Source: Saccharothrix carnea (lineage in GTDB: Bacteria > Actinomycetota > Actinomycetes > Mycobacteriales > Pseudonocardiaceae). Taken from it: 64,000 bases of DNA. Below, piece after piece: positions 56,038 to 64,000 of the stretch. Made by a program: the position numbers and the translations under genes. Every line of letters starts with the position of its first letter. Position 1 is the stretch's first letter. The DNA lies in assembly GCF_003014735.1 (NCBI RefSeq), contig NZ_PYAX01000011.1, forward strand, positions 159,087 to 223,086. The letters run 5' to 3'. The notes under the pieces were generated by a model. That model was not told the DNA's origin. It did no database searches and worked only from the letters and a program-made list of their open reading frames with translations.

Positions 56038-56336
56038 AGTAGGCCCAACGGATCAACGGCCGCCAACAGCGTGTGGCCGGTGGGGCGAGCGGACGGCCTG
56101 ACCGCATAGCACCCCGAAGGGGCCGCCGGCACGACCCCGAAGCTGCCGTTGCACAATGTTACCGGCGGGTTTACAAAGGGGAGAGCACGGATGTTCACCA
56201 CTTGACAGAACGATGCCGACCCCAGTGAACTCGTAACCCGTATGGCCCAATCATTGACTCCACCTGGAAGGCACCAACGCCCTGCGTTGGCGGGTAGGGT
56301 CACTGGGGCGTGATCTCATGACAGCGGGGAGTCACA

Positions 56337-57314
56337 ATGACCAACGCTGCCGGTCGACCCAACCTGTCCGTCGACGAACTCGACTCGACGGGCCACGGCA
56401 GTCTTGCGCAGCTTCTCACCACGGGACCGTTCCCCGAGGCGCTGAGAGCCGCGATCAAAGCGAGCAGGCTGAGTCTCGACCGCATCCAGCACCGGCTCGC
56501 GCTGCGCGGGGTCACGATCAGTGTCGCCACGCTGAGTTACTGGCAGTCCGGTCGACGCCGACCCGAGCGACCGGAGTCGCTGGAGGCGCTGCGCCACCTG
56601 GAGACCGTGCTCGGCGTGCCGCAGGCGGGCCTGTCCGCGCTGCTCGGCCCGCCGCGCCCGCGCGGCAGGCGGTCCCGGCCGACGACGATGATGCCGATCG
56701 ACGCGCTGTGGGCGCGTCGCGAGCGGGTCGCGAACCTGCTCACCAAGGTGGACACGTCGTCGGACGTGAAGCTGGGCCGGATCAGCCAGCACGACCGGAT
56801 CGAGATCGCCGCGGACGGCGGTCAGCGCTCGGTGTGGGTGCGCCAGATCCTGCGCGCCGAGCAGGACGGCCCGGACCGGTGGGCGCTGGTCTTCGAGACC
56901 GAGCAGGCGAATGTGCTCCCGCAGGTGGTGAACCTGCGCAACTGCCACCTGGGGCGGGTGGTCGAGGACACCGAGGCCAACATCATGGCCGCCGAGATGA
57001 TGTTCGACCGGCCCCTGACCAGGGGCGAGACCATCATCATGGAGTACGAGCTGCTGTTCGCCGAGGGCCACTACCCGGCGGGCAACAACACGTTCGCCCG
57101 CAAGTTCCGGCTGCCGGTGCGCGAGTACGTGATCGAGGTGCGGTTCGACCAGTCGAACCTGCCCGCCCGCTGCCAGCAGTTCAGCGTGCCCGCCGGTGAC
57201 GAGACCCCGTCCCGGCGGCGCAACCTGGCCCTGGACGCGGCGGGTGGCGTGCACGCCGTGGCGCTGGGCTTCGGGCCCGGCGTGTTCGGCATCCGCTGGG
57301 AGTGGCCGAAGTAA
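56337..57314 (+). CDS. XRE-like transcriptional regulator
   Basis: A 325-residue protein. HTH: PEALRAAIKASRLSLDRIQHRLALRGVTISVATLSYWQSGRRRPERPESLEALRHLE (about 34-90). The long C-terminal domain (about 110-320) includes EYELLFAEGHYPAGNNTFARKFRLPVREYVIEVRF, an uncharacterised sensor-like fold seen in actinobacterial XRE proteins. ATG 56337 follows GGGGAG. No target gene is evident. Confidence 0.8.
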   Translation: MTNAAGRPNLSVDELDSTGHGSLAQLLTTGPFPEALRAAIKASRLSLDRIQHRLALRGVTISVATLSYWQSGRRRPERPESLEALRHLETVLGVPQAGLSALLGPPRPRGRRSRPTTMMPIDALWARRERVANLLTKVDTSSDVKLGRISQHDRIEIAADGGQRSVWVRQILRAEQDGPDRWALVFETEQANVLPQVVNLRNCHLGRVVEDTEANIMAAEMMFDRPLTRGETIIMEYELLFAEGHYPAGNNTFARKFRLPVREYVIEVRFDQSNLPARCQQFSVPAGDETPSRRRNLALDAAGGVHAVALGFGPGVFGIRWEWPK

Positions 57315-57323
57315 CACGTGAAC

Positions 57324-57359
57324 AAAAGGGCCCCGGGAGCGCGCTCCCGGGGCCCTTTT
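57324..57359. terminator. Bidirectional terminator between XRE and S8 peptidase genes
   Basis: AAAAGGGCCCCGGGAGC and GCTCCCGGGGCCCTTTT form a perfect 17-bp stem around GC. A on one side and T on the other give a U-tract in both directions, and it lies between convergent genes. Confidence 0.9.
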
Positions 57360-57375
57360 CACGTCACCGCAACGA

Positions 57376-60168
57376 TCAGACGTAACCGTTGATCTTCAGC
57401 GAGACCGCGCGGATCGAGCCGCGGTCGGACGCCGCCGCGTCCACGACCTTGAACTTCCACGTGCCGTCCACCGGCTCGGCGAGCAGCGCGCCCAGCGGGG
57501 TGGTGGGCCGCCACGTGCCCGTGTACGGCGCCAGGTTGCTGGTCACCGCGGAGAACGGCTGCGCGGCGGTGTCGTCGAACACGACCTGGCACAGGTTGTT
57601 GCCGGTGGAGCCGTTGCGCTGGAACACCGTCGCGGTCGCGCCGGACGGCGAGGTCAGCGTGCCGACCAGGTCACCGACGAACGAGTGGTCGATGCCCACG
57701 GTCGTGGCACCCGTGGCCGAGCTGCAGGTGTCGCCGTCGATCGAGAACACGATCCTGGAGCCGCGGCCGACGCCGCTGACCGGGATGTCCACCGTGACGC
57801 CGGTGGCGTCGTTGTCCGGGATGGCCGCGACCGGCCCGGTGTAGGCGAACGTCTTCGTCTCCCGGGACGGCTCGCCGACGTTGAGCGTGAACGCGCTCGT
57901 GGTCGGCGAGGTCGAGCCCGCGAACGTCACCCGGGCGTCCAGCCGGACGGCCGAGCCGGTACTCGCCGACGCGGGCACGCTCACCTTGAACGTGTTGGTG
58001 ACCGTCTGGCCGACCTCGACGTTGCCGTAGTACTTCGACCGGGGCGCGATCGTCACACCCGCGGTGGGCGTGGTCAGCACGAGGCTGGTCGACGCGGCCG
58101 TGCCGTCACCGGAGTTGACCACCGGCACGGTGACCGTGGCCGTGGTGCCCGGCTTGAGGTACTGGCTGCCGTCGCCGTCGTTGACCACGGTCGGCTTCAC
58201 GGCCTTCGCCAGCGGCTGCGGCGAGGCACCGGTGTAGCCCAGCACCAGGTCGGCGCGCACGACACCCGCGCCGGTCCGGTTGTCCACGCCCGCCTCGGCG
58301 ATGTCGATCGCGGTGCCGGTCAACGCCTCCCGCACCTCGGCGGGCGACAGGCCGGGGTTGCCGGACAGCACCAGGCCCGCGATGGCCGCGGCGTTCGGCG
58401 CGGACGCCGACGTGCCGAAGAACGGGTTGAACCCGGCCACGCTGGTCTGCACGCCGTCCGCCGCGGTCAGGTCGGGCTTCTGCCGGACCTCCTCGCTCGG
58501 GGTGCCGTCCGGCGCGAAGAACACCCGGCGCGGACCGTCCGAGGTGAACCGCTCGGGCTTCTGCGTGCCGTCGAACGCGTTCGGGAACGGGCCGCGCGGG
58601 TTGGCCGGGTCGCCCGGCTCCAGGTCGAACGGCAGCGGGTTGTTCGCCGGTGCCGCCGCGACGCTGATCGCGCCCTTGGCCGCGGAGTGGCCCCGCGTCA
58701 CGCCGGGCGTGGCGTACTTCTTGAGCCCATCGGACGAGTCCTTGAACCGACCGCCGAGAGCCGAGAGCGCCAGGTACTTGTCCTCACCGCGGAACTTGAC
58801 CACGGCCAGCCGCAGCCCGGACGCGGTGGTGGGCGTGTTCAGCCGCTCGTACGGGTCCTGGCTGCCGTCCTGCACGCCCTGGCTGAACGCCACCACGTTG
58901 CCCTGCGAGTTCGCCAGGTACAGGTCGTAGTCGTTGAACGACGAGGCCAGCGGGTCGGACCAGAACAGCGTCACGGGCACGTTGCCCGAGCTGTCCGACA
59001 GCGGGTTGAACACCTGCTTGGCGTCCGGCGAGGGGTTGAAGTCGTGCGCGGTGCCGGCGAACTTGCCGACGCCGACGCCCGAGTCGACGAACTGGCCCTC
59101 CCAGTGGCCCGAGGTGCCGTCGGCGACGTTGCCGTCGTTGCCCGCGGAGGAGAAGTACAGCGCGCCGTCCGCGGTGACCGCGTCCACGGCCTGCGCGATC
59201 ACGCCGTCCTGGAACGGCGACTCGTTGAAGTAGAGGATGTCGTCGACGATGACGTCGCAGCCCAGCCGGAAGCGCAGGGAGCGGATGTTGTCGGCGAAGC
59301 TCGCGTCACCGTTGACCGCGGTGGCGAAGCCGAGGCTCGCGTTCGGCGCGATGTCGTGGAGGATCTCCAGCATCGCGGTGCCCTCGTTGCCCGTGCCCTC
59401 CTGACCGGCCAGGACGTCGACCCCGGCGGGCAGCTCACCGGCGGCCTGCGACAGGCCGAGCGAGTCGACGCCATCGGACAGCGCGCACAGCTTCACGCCG
59501 GTGCCGGTGACGCGGAAGTCGTTGCGGGCGGTGTCGGCGGCGTGCGCCCGGTCGCCCTCGCCGGTGCGGACCGCCTGCGGCGCGACCAGTGCCTCGCGGG
59601 TGCGTGCCTCGATCTCCCTGGCCTTGTCCTCCTTGGAGGGTGCCGGGTCGGCCTTGCGGTCGTCCTTCTGGTGGTACGTCCGGTACTCGACCGCGGTCTC
59701 GACGCGGCGGACGTCGCCGCGGGCGGACAGCTTGGTCAACGCGGTGAGCGGGAGCTGGGCGCGGACCGTCCTGCCCTCGGTGGAGACCGAGCGGATGCCG
59801 CCACCGGCGGCCTTCACCGCGGCGACGAGGTCGTCGGTGACCTTGAACGCGCGGATGTCCACCTCGACGGTGTTTCCGCTGTGGACCTTCACGCCGGTCT
59901 GGAGGGCGGGGAGCTTGTTGAACGTGGTGGCGTTGGCGCGGCGGCGCTGCTCGACCACGAGCGCGCTGTCCACTTTGGACTCGGCGGCGGTGAGGGACTT
60001 CTTGATGTCCTGCAGCGCGGCGATCTGCGCGGCGGTCCTGTCCTCGACGCCCTTCGACGCCTTGGGCGGGTCGGCGGAGGCGGGCGACACGACGCCCAAG
60101 GTCAACAGCACCGCGGCACTCGCGGCGATCAGGGCGTTTCTTCGCAAACGGCGTTTCGGTGAGCGCAC
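57376..60168 (-). CDS. Secreted S8 family peptidase (subtilase) with C-terminal P domain
   Basis: A 930-residue protein. Signal peptide: RRNALIAASAAVLLTLGVVSPASA. Catalytic landmarks: KLCALSDGVDSLG (Asp near residue 227), then GNEGTAMLEILHDIAP where subtilisins have the GHGT His, and NPFFGTSASAPNAAAIAGL (Ser near 588). The His box is replaced by an E-containing one, as in some subtilase relatives. A Pro/Homo-B domain (about 800-930) contains VGDLVGTLTSPSGATATVF and GTWKFKVVDAAASD. Acts outside the cell. Confidence 0.9.
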   Translation of the reverse strand: MRSPKRRLRRNALIAASAAVLLTLGVVSPASADPPKASKGVEDRTAAQIAALQDIKKSLTAAESKVDSALVVEQRRRANATTFNKLPALQTGVKVHSGNTVEVDIRAFKVTDDLVAAVKAAGGGIRSVSTEGRTVRAQLPLTALTKLSARGDVRRVETAVEYRTYHQKDDRKADPAPSKEDKAREIEARTREALVAPQAVRTGEGDRAHAADTARNDFRVTGTGVKLCALSDGVDSLGLSQAAGELPAGVDVLAGQEGTGNEGTAMLEILHDIAPNASLGFATAVNGDASFADNIRSLRFRLGCDVIVDDILYFNESPFQDGVIAQAVDAVTADGALYFSSAGNDGNVADGTSGHWEGQFVDSGVGVGKFAGTAHDFNPSPDAKQVFNPLSDSSGNVPVTLFWSDPLASSFNDYDLYLANSQGNVVAFSQGVQDGSQDPYERLNTPTTASGLRLAVVKFRGEDKYLALSALGGRFKDSSDGLKKYATPGVTRGHSAAKGAISVAAAPANNPLPFDLEPGDPANPRGPFPNAFDGTQKPERFTSDGPRRVFFAPDGTPSEEVRQKPDLTAADGVQTSVAGFNPFFGTSASAPNAAAIAGLVLSGNPGLSPAEVREALTGTAIDIAEAGVDNRTGAGVVRADLVLGYTGASPQPLAKAVKPTVVNDGDGSQYLKPGTTATVTVPVVNSGDGTAASTSLVLTTPTAGVTIAPRSKYYGNVEVGQTVTNTFKVSVPASASTGSAVRLDARVTFAGSTSPTTSAFTLNVGEPSRETKTFAYTGPVAAIPDNDATGVTVDIPVSGVGRGSRIVFSIDGDTCSSATGATTVGIDHSFVGDLVGTLTSPSGATATVFQRNGSTGNNLCQVVFDDTAAQPFSAVTSNLAPYTGTWRPTTPLGALLAEPVDGTWKFKVVDAAASDRGSIRAVSLKINGYV

Positions 60169-60312
60169 AGGCGTCTCCCCCAGCTCGTGCGTGCCCCCGA
60201 CGCACGCGACCCTCGGTCGGATGTCTCCGACCGAGGGGTCAACGTATTGCGCACGGACAAGTACCGTCTGCCACCGTTCGGCCTACTTCTCAGATGGTCG
60301 ATCCATCACATT

Positions 60313-61881
60313 TCACAGTACAAAAGCATCTGTCCACAGCTGACCGGTGCGTCCGGACAGTGCGTCGAGCAGCGCCGCGGCCTGGTTGTCGGTGAGCGAG
60401 GCGATGAAGTCGACCACCGCCCGGCCGCGGGCCAGCGCCCGCACGGCGTCCGGCCCTGACGGCGTCTCCCCCGTGGCGCCGACCAGCACGGACGGGTCCG
60501 TCCGGGCCAGGCCCGCGTACTCGTCACCGGCCAGCTCGACCAGGTCGTGCAGCCGGCGCGGCAGCCGGTTCGCCTCGTGCCGGTCGGTGACCCACTGCTC
60601 CAACGCCTCGACCAGCGCGGTCAGCAGCCGCGCCTGGCCGCGCTGGTGCAGCGCGAGGTCCGGGCGCAGCAGCACGAACCGGCGGTGCACGAACTTCAGC
60701 ACCTGCACCTCGTGCCACTGCGGCACGGCCAGCACCACGTGCCCGGACCGGGTCGTCGGCTCCTCCACCACGCCGACCGAGTCCACCAGGCGACGCGTCC
60801 AGCGGGCGGAGAACCCGGCCACGGCCTGCTCGGCCTCCACCGAGCCGTCGAACGGCACCGCCAGCAGCCCGTCCACCAGCTCGGCACGCACCTTGGCCAC
60901 CGCGTGCGCGAACGCGTCGTCGTGCACGGCCCACGAGTCCTTGGCGTGCAGGCGGCGGCGCAGTGCCTCCAGCGAACGGCCCGGTCGGCGTTCCTGGGCG
61001 GCGAGGTCGGCGGCGCTCAGACCCGCCAGCTCCACCGCGTGGTCCAGCCACGTGTTCAGCTCGGTCGACACGGCGGCGTGCTGGAGCACGCCCACGCGGT
61101 GGAAGTCCTCCAGGTCGTGGATGGCGTAGGCGATGTCGTCGGCGGTGTCCATGACCGACGCCTCGACCGTCTGCTGCCACGGTTCCACCCTCGCCGTGTA
61201 GAACGCGCGGGACTGCTCGACGTCCTCCAGCTCGGTGACGTAGGCGGAGAACTTGCTGGACCCCGTGCCCGGCCCATCGGTCGGCTCGGCGGCACCACGG
61301 GGCGGCGCGGGCAGGTCCCGCGGGTGCGGCTTCGGGTAGGACAGGCGCGTCCACGGGTACTTGAGCATCGCCGCGCGCACCGCCACCGTGAGGTCCAACC
61401 CGACCGCGGCCGGACCGCGCACGTCGGTCGTCGTGACGATGCGGAACGACTGGGCGTTGCCCTCGAAGCCGTCCGACAGCCCGAACCGGTGCCGGGCCAG
61501 CCGATCCAGCACCTGCTCGCCGAGGTGCCCGAACGGCGGGTGCCCCAGGTCGTGCGCCAGGGAGGCCGCCTCGACGACGTCCGGGTCGCAGCCGCCGAGC
61601 TTGTCCAGCAGGTTGGCCACGTCCGGGCGCGTGGTGAGCCGTTCGGCGATGGCGCGTGCGGCCTGGGCGACCTTCAGGCTGTGCGTGAGGCGGTTGTGCA
61701 CCAGCAGACCCGAACCGGTCGAGCTGACGACCTGCGTGACGCCGCCGAGCCGGGCGAAGAACGGCGAACTGGCCACCCGGTCCCGGTCGATCCGGAACGG
61801 GCTCGTGGCCAGGTCGGCTTGGACGGTCGCGTGGCCACCGGAACGGCGTTGGGTGCGGGGGTCGGCTGGCTCTTCGTGCAT
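60313..61881 (-). CDS. Deoxyguanosinetriphosphate triphosphohydrolase-like protein
   Basis: A 522-residue HD-domain protein of the Dgt family. GLLVHNRLTHSLKVAQ gives the first His of the site, EAASLAHDLGHPPFGHLGEQVLDRL the HD pair and VMDTADDIAYAIHDLEDF the final Asp. Members hydrolyse dGTP or other dNTPs to nucleoside and triphosphate, and the group is also tied to phage defence. The extra C-terminal 200 residues fit actinobacterial members. Confidence 0.9.
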   Translation of the reverse strand: MHEEPADPRTQRRSGGHATVQADLATSPFRIDRDRVASSPFFARLGGVTQVVSSTGSGLLVHNRLTHSLKVAQAARAIAERLTTRPDVANLLDKLGGCDPDVVEAASLAHDLGHPPFGHLGEQVLDRLARHRFGLSDGFEGNAQSFRIVTTTDVRGPAAVGLDLTVAVRAAMLKYPWTRLSYPKPHPRDLPAPPRGAAEPTDGPGTGSSKFSAYVTELEDVEQSRAFYTARVEPWQQTVEASVMDTADDIAYAIHDLEDFHRVGVLQHAAVSTELNTWLDHAVELAGLSAADLAAQERRPGRSLEALRRRLHAKDSWAVHDDAFAHAVAKVRAELVDGLLAVPFDGSVEAEQAVAGFSARWTRRLVDSVGVVEEPTTRSGHVVLAVPQWHEVQVLKFVHRRFVLLRPDLALHQRGQARLLTALVEALEQWVTDRHEANRLPRRLHDLVELAGDEYAGLARTDPSVLVGATGETPSGPDAVRALARGRAVVDFIASLTDNQAAALLDALSGRTGQLWTDAFVL

Positions 61882-61975
61882 GGCCGAAAAACTAGTCGCA
61901 CCGTCGCGGCTCGGCGCGTGACCGGTAGCGGCCACGGCCCGCCGCGCACCGGCCCGCTGCGCCACTTTGAGTGCC

Positions 61976-62290
61976 ATGGGTGGATTCGCACACATGCAGG
62001 TGGACGGGATAGAGCCCGCGCTGCACCGCCTCACCGGCACCGGCGAGACGCTGGCCGCCACGTGGCGGGACGGGCAGTCCGGGCTGGTCGCGGGCGAAGC
62101 GGGCATCGGCGCGGACCCGTTGGGGCAGGCGTTCCGCGCCGGCTACGACGCCGACGCCGCCAAGGTGCGCCAGGTCGCGGACCTCGTGCCGGAGTTGCTG
62201 CTGAGCGACGGCCGGACCGGTCACGACGCTGTGGTCGACTACCTCGCCGCCGACGAGCGCTCCAGGGGCGCGTTCCCGGGTGGTGGCTGA
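61976..62290 (+). CDS. WXG100/ESX-like small protein
   Basis: A 104-residue helical protein. HMQVDGIEPALHRLTGTGETLAATWRDG gives a W-x-x-G-like turn, then GADPLGQAFRAGYDADAAKVRQVADLVPELL. Likely partner of the DUF1023-type protein whose start overlaps its last codons. Such pairs are cargo or toxin-antitoxin-like parts of type VII secretion. No ESX core gene is in the window. Confidence 0.65.
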   Translation: MGGFAHMQVDGIEPALHRLTGTGETLAATWRDGQSGLVAGEAGIGADPLGQAFRAGYDADAAKVRQVADLVPELLLSDGRTGHDAVVDYLAADERSRGAFPGGG

Positions 62291-63857
62291 GGTGGCCATC
62301 CCCGAACCGACCTCCGAGCTGTGGCTGCGGGCGAAGGCCATGGGCGCCACCTGGCCCCTGTCGAACGAGGAGACCGCGCACGCGCTGGCCGACAGCTGGC
62401 GGCGCACCGGCGCCGAGTACGGCAAGGCCGCCGAGCACAGCCTGAACTCCGTTAACGCCGACTGGCCCGACGCGGCCGGCACGGTGTTCACCGGCCTCGT
62501 CCGGCACCACCTCCAGCGCGCCGCGACGACCGGCACCGACATGGGCGAGCTGGCCAGACGCGCCGACGTCTTCGCCAACGAGGTCGCCACCGCCAAGGAC
62601 GCGATCGTCAAGCTCCTCGACGCCAACGCCGAGCGTTACGCGGGCATCACCGGCATCGGGGAGGACCTCCGGCGCAACGCGTTCGCCCAACAGCTCGCGG
62701 GCGAGGTGAACAGGCTGGTCAGCGACGCCGCCGGGCGGATCACCGGCGGTCCCGCGCTCGGCGGGCCACCCTCACCCCCACCCGGCGGCAGCCCTCAGGA
62801 CGTCCACACCTGGTGGCTCTCCCTGGGCGACGGCGACCGCAGCCGCCTCGTGGCGGAGGACCCCGACCTGATCCGCAACCTCGACGGCGTTCCGGCCACC
62901 GCACGCGACCTGGCCAACCGCAACGTCCTCGAACGGGAGCTCGCCGCCCTGCGCGCCGAACGCGGCGAGCTGGCGGAGCTGATCACGCGGTACCCCGACC
63001 TGACGAGCTCGCAGGACATGCGGATGATGCAGCTCGACAAGCAGATCGCGGCGCTGGAGAGCCTCCGCGGCAAGACCACCGAACAGGGCTACTACCTGCT
63101 CGGCCTCGACACCGCGGGCGACGGCAAGGCCATCGTCGCCTACGGCAACCCCGACGAGGCCGCCAACGTCGCGACGTTCGTGCCGGGTGTCGGGGCCTCG
63201 CTCAGCACCATCGACGGCGAACTCAACCGCGCCACCACCCTGGCCGATGGCGCCGGCGGCATCAAGGAAGGCAGGGTCGCCGTCATCGCCTGGGTCGGCT
63301 ACGACACACCCGACAACATCGCCTCCGCGCTCAGCCCGACCTACGCCGCCGACGCGGGCGTTGCCCTCGACCGGTTCCACGACGGCCTGCGGGTCACCGC
63401 GCACGGCGCCCACCTCAGTGCCGTGGGCCACAGCTACGGCTCGACCACGATCGCGCACGCCGCCCAAGCGCACAGCCTCGCCGCCGACGACCTGGTGCTG
63501 GTGTCCAGCCCCGGCGCGTGGACCCAGCACGTCAGCGACCTCAGGCTCGACGGCGTGAACCCGGAGGACGTGGGGTCGCGGGTGCACGCCACCACCGCGC
63601 CGAGCGACGCCATCGACGAGTGGAGCAACTTCGAGGTCCCGAAGTACGAGCCGAGCACTCAAGACCCCGACCCACCCACGGTGGACCCCATCCTCGGGCG
63701 CGACCCCACGAACCCCCTGTACGGGGCCCGCGTCTTCGAGTCCTCACCGGGCTGGAAGAACTCCCAGGGCGTGGCACCTGATCCCCACATGGCACCGCTG
63801 GAAAGAGACCACCCGGCAGTCGACGAAATTGGCGAGATCATCAACGGGAACCGCTGA
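62280..63857 (+). CDS. DUF1023-type alpha/beta hydrolase with WXG100-like N-terminus
   Basis: A 525-residue protein. Residues about 10-160 are helical, with SVNADWPDAAGTVFTGLV resembling a WXG fold. A Pro-rich linker (GGPPSPPPGGSP) comes next. The hydrolase has VGYDTPDN and the nucleophile elbow VGHSYGSTTIAHAA. A DUF1023 domain of this type is often joined to ESX-secreted helical domains. GTG 62280 overlaps the previous gene by 11 bases. Confidence 0.85.
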   Translation: MVAEVAIPEPTSELWLRAKAMGATWPLSNEETAHALADSWRRTGAEYGKAAEHSLNSVNADWPDAAGTVFTGLVRHHLQRAATTGTDMGELARRADVFANEVATAKDAIVKLLDANAERYAGITGIGEDLRRNAFAQQLAGEVNRLVSDAAGRITGGPALGGPPSPPPGGSPQDVHTWWLSLGDGDRSRLVAEDPDLIRNLDGVPATARDLANRNVLERELAALRAERGELAELITRYPDLTSSQDMRMMQLDKQIAALESLRGKTTEQGYYLLGLDTAGDGKAIVAYGNPDEAANVATFVPGVGASLSTIDGELNRATTLADGAGGIKEGRVAVIAWVGYDTPDNIASALSPTYAADAGVALDRFHDGLRVTAHGAHLSAVGHSYGSTTIAHAAQAHSLAADDLVLVSSPGAWTQHVSDLRLDGVNPEDVGSRVHATTAPSDAIDEWSNFEVPKYEPSTQDPDPPTVDPILGRDPTNPLYGARVFESSPGWKNSQGVAPDPHMAPLERDHPAVDEIGEIINGNR

Positions 63858-63861
63858 AACG

Positions 63862-63898
63862 CCTCAAAGGGGCGCTCGACATGAGCGCCCCTTTGAGG
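63862..63898. terminator. Terminator hairpin between the DUF1023-type gene and 5S rRNA
   Basis: CCTCAAAGGGGCGCTC and GAGCGCCCCTTTGAGG form a perfect 16-bp stem around GACAT. It can serve both the plus-strand gene and the minus-strand rRNA operon. Confidence 0.85.
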
Positions 63899-63906
63899 GA
63901 ATGATT

Positions 63907-64000
63907 GTTCGGCGGCGTCCTACTCTCCCACACCCTCACGAGTGCAGTACCATCGGCGCTGGAAGGCTTAACTACCGGGTTCGGAATGGGACCGGGTGTT
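63907..64000 (-). rRNA. rrf: 5S ribosomal RNA, partial
   Basis: Minus strand contains AGCGCCGATGGTACTGCACT and ends GTGTGGGAGAGTAGGACGCC GCCGAAC, the conserved 3' half of bacterial 5S rRNA. The rest is outside the window, so 23S and 16S genes should follow on the right. Confidence 0.95.

Overview
The window is high-GC actinobacterial chromosome. SHB-type sigma factor, ANTAR, acVLRF1, DivIVA-like, ABC-F, F420-type luciferase-like oxidoreductase, DasR-type operators, frequent GTG/TTG starts and WXG100-like genes point to a filamentous actinomycete, most likely a Pseudonocardiales member such as the Saccharothrix/Actinosynnema/Lentzea group. The genus is inferred from gene style, not proven. The right edge enters a 5S rRNA gene on the minus strand, so an rRNA operon lies just outside.

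Layout. 1-2.5 kb: truncated HExxH peptide hydroxylase with its small precursor-like gene, a methyltransferase and an antitoxin-like ORF. 2.7-6.5 kb: secreted proteins, an ArsR-type regulator, and a decayed TnsA-like gene between arrays of a shared 19-bp repeat (remnant transposon). 6.5-8 kb: a chitin/cellulose-type LPMO with a DasR-like operator, a hairpin array, and an SDR. 8.15-16.6 kb: the most interesting locus. It encodes an EAD2-like/VMAP-C protein, a MoxR AAA ATPase and a vWA/NB-ARC/TPR protein of the FxSxx-COOH-system type, facing tail-to-tail (no gap) a second HExxH hydroxylase that follows a second precursor-like peptide. The two small peptides share an FxsA-like leader and a C-terminal VQEQF, but no radical SAM gene is present. 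16.8-18.8 kb: a structured micro-ORF, a decayed udgX, CsbD, VOC and ANTAR genes.

18.7-28.5 kb: glycogen/trehalose block on the minus strand (glgX-treY-treZ, malQ, LacI regulator). 28.5-30.6 kb: peroxiredoxin, TetR regulator and LLM oxidoreductase. 30.8-46.9 kb: a cell-wall-rich zone with M23 peptidase, two paralogous class A PBPs, a GH25 muramidase, a DivIVA-like protein and a MecA_N-type class B PBP, plus PfkB kinase, ShbA sigma, an alpha/beta hydrolase, a MobA-like protein and a DeoR/SIS sugar-phosphate pair carrying both DeoR-like and DasR-like sites. 46.9-53.1 kb: ABC exporter, enoyl-CoA hydratase, small HTH protein, ABC-F ATPase, SDR. A roughly 92-bp repeat occurs twice here (43.0 and 49.2 kb, inverted), each copy followed by a C-rich tract. 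53.3-56 kb: ECF sigma cassette with two Thr/Pro-rich membrane or secreted proteins, acVLRF1 and a short methyltransferase-like protein. 56.3-63.9 kb: XRE-type regulator, subtilase with P domain, dGTPase-like HD protein, WXG100-like protein and DUF1023-type hydrolase, then a terminator and the 5S gene.

All functional calls rest on reading the translated sequence and on recalled family features. No database search was run.
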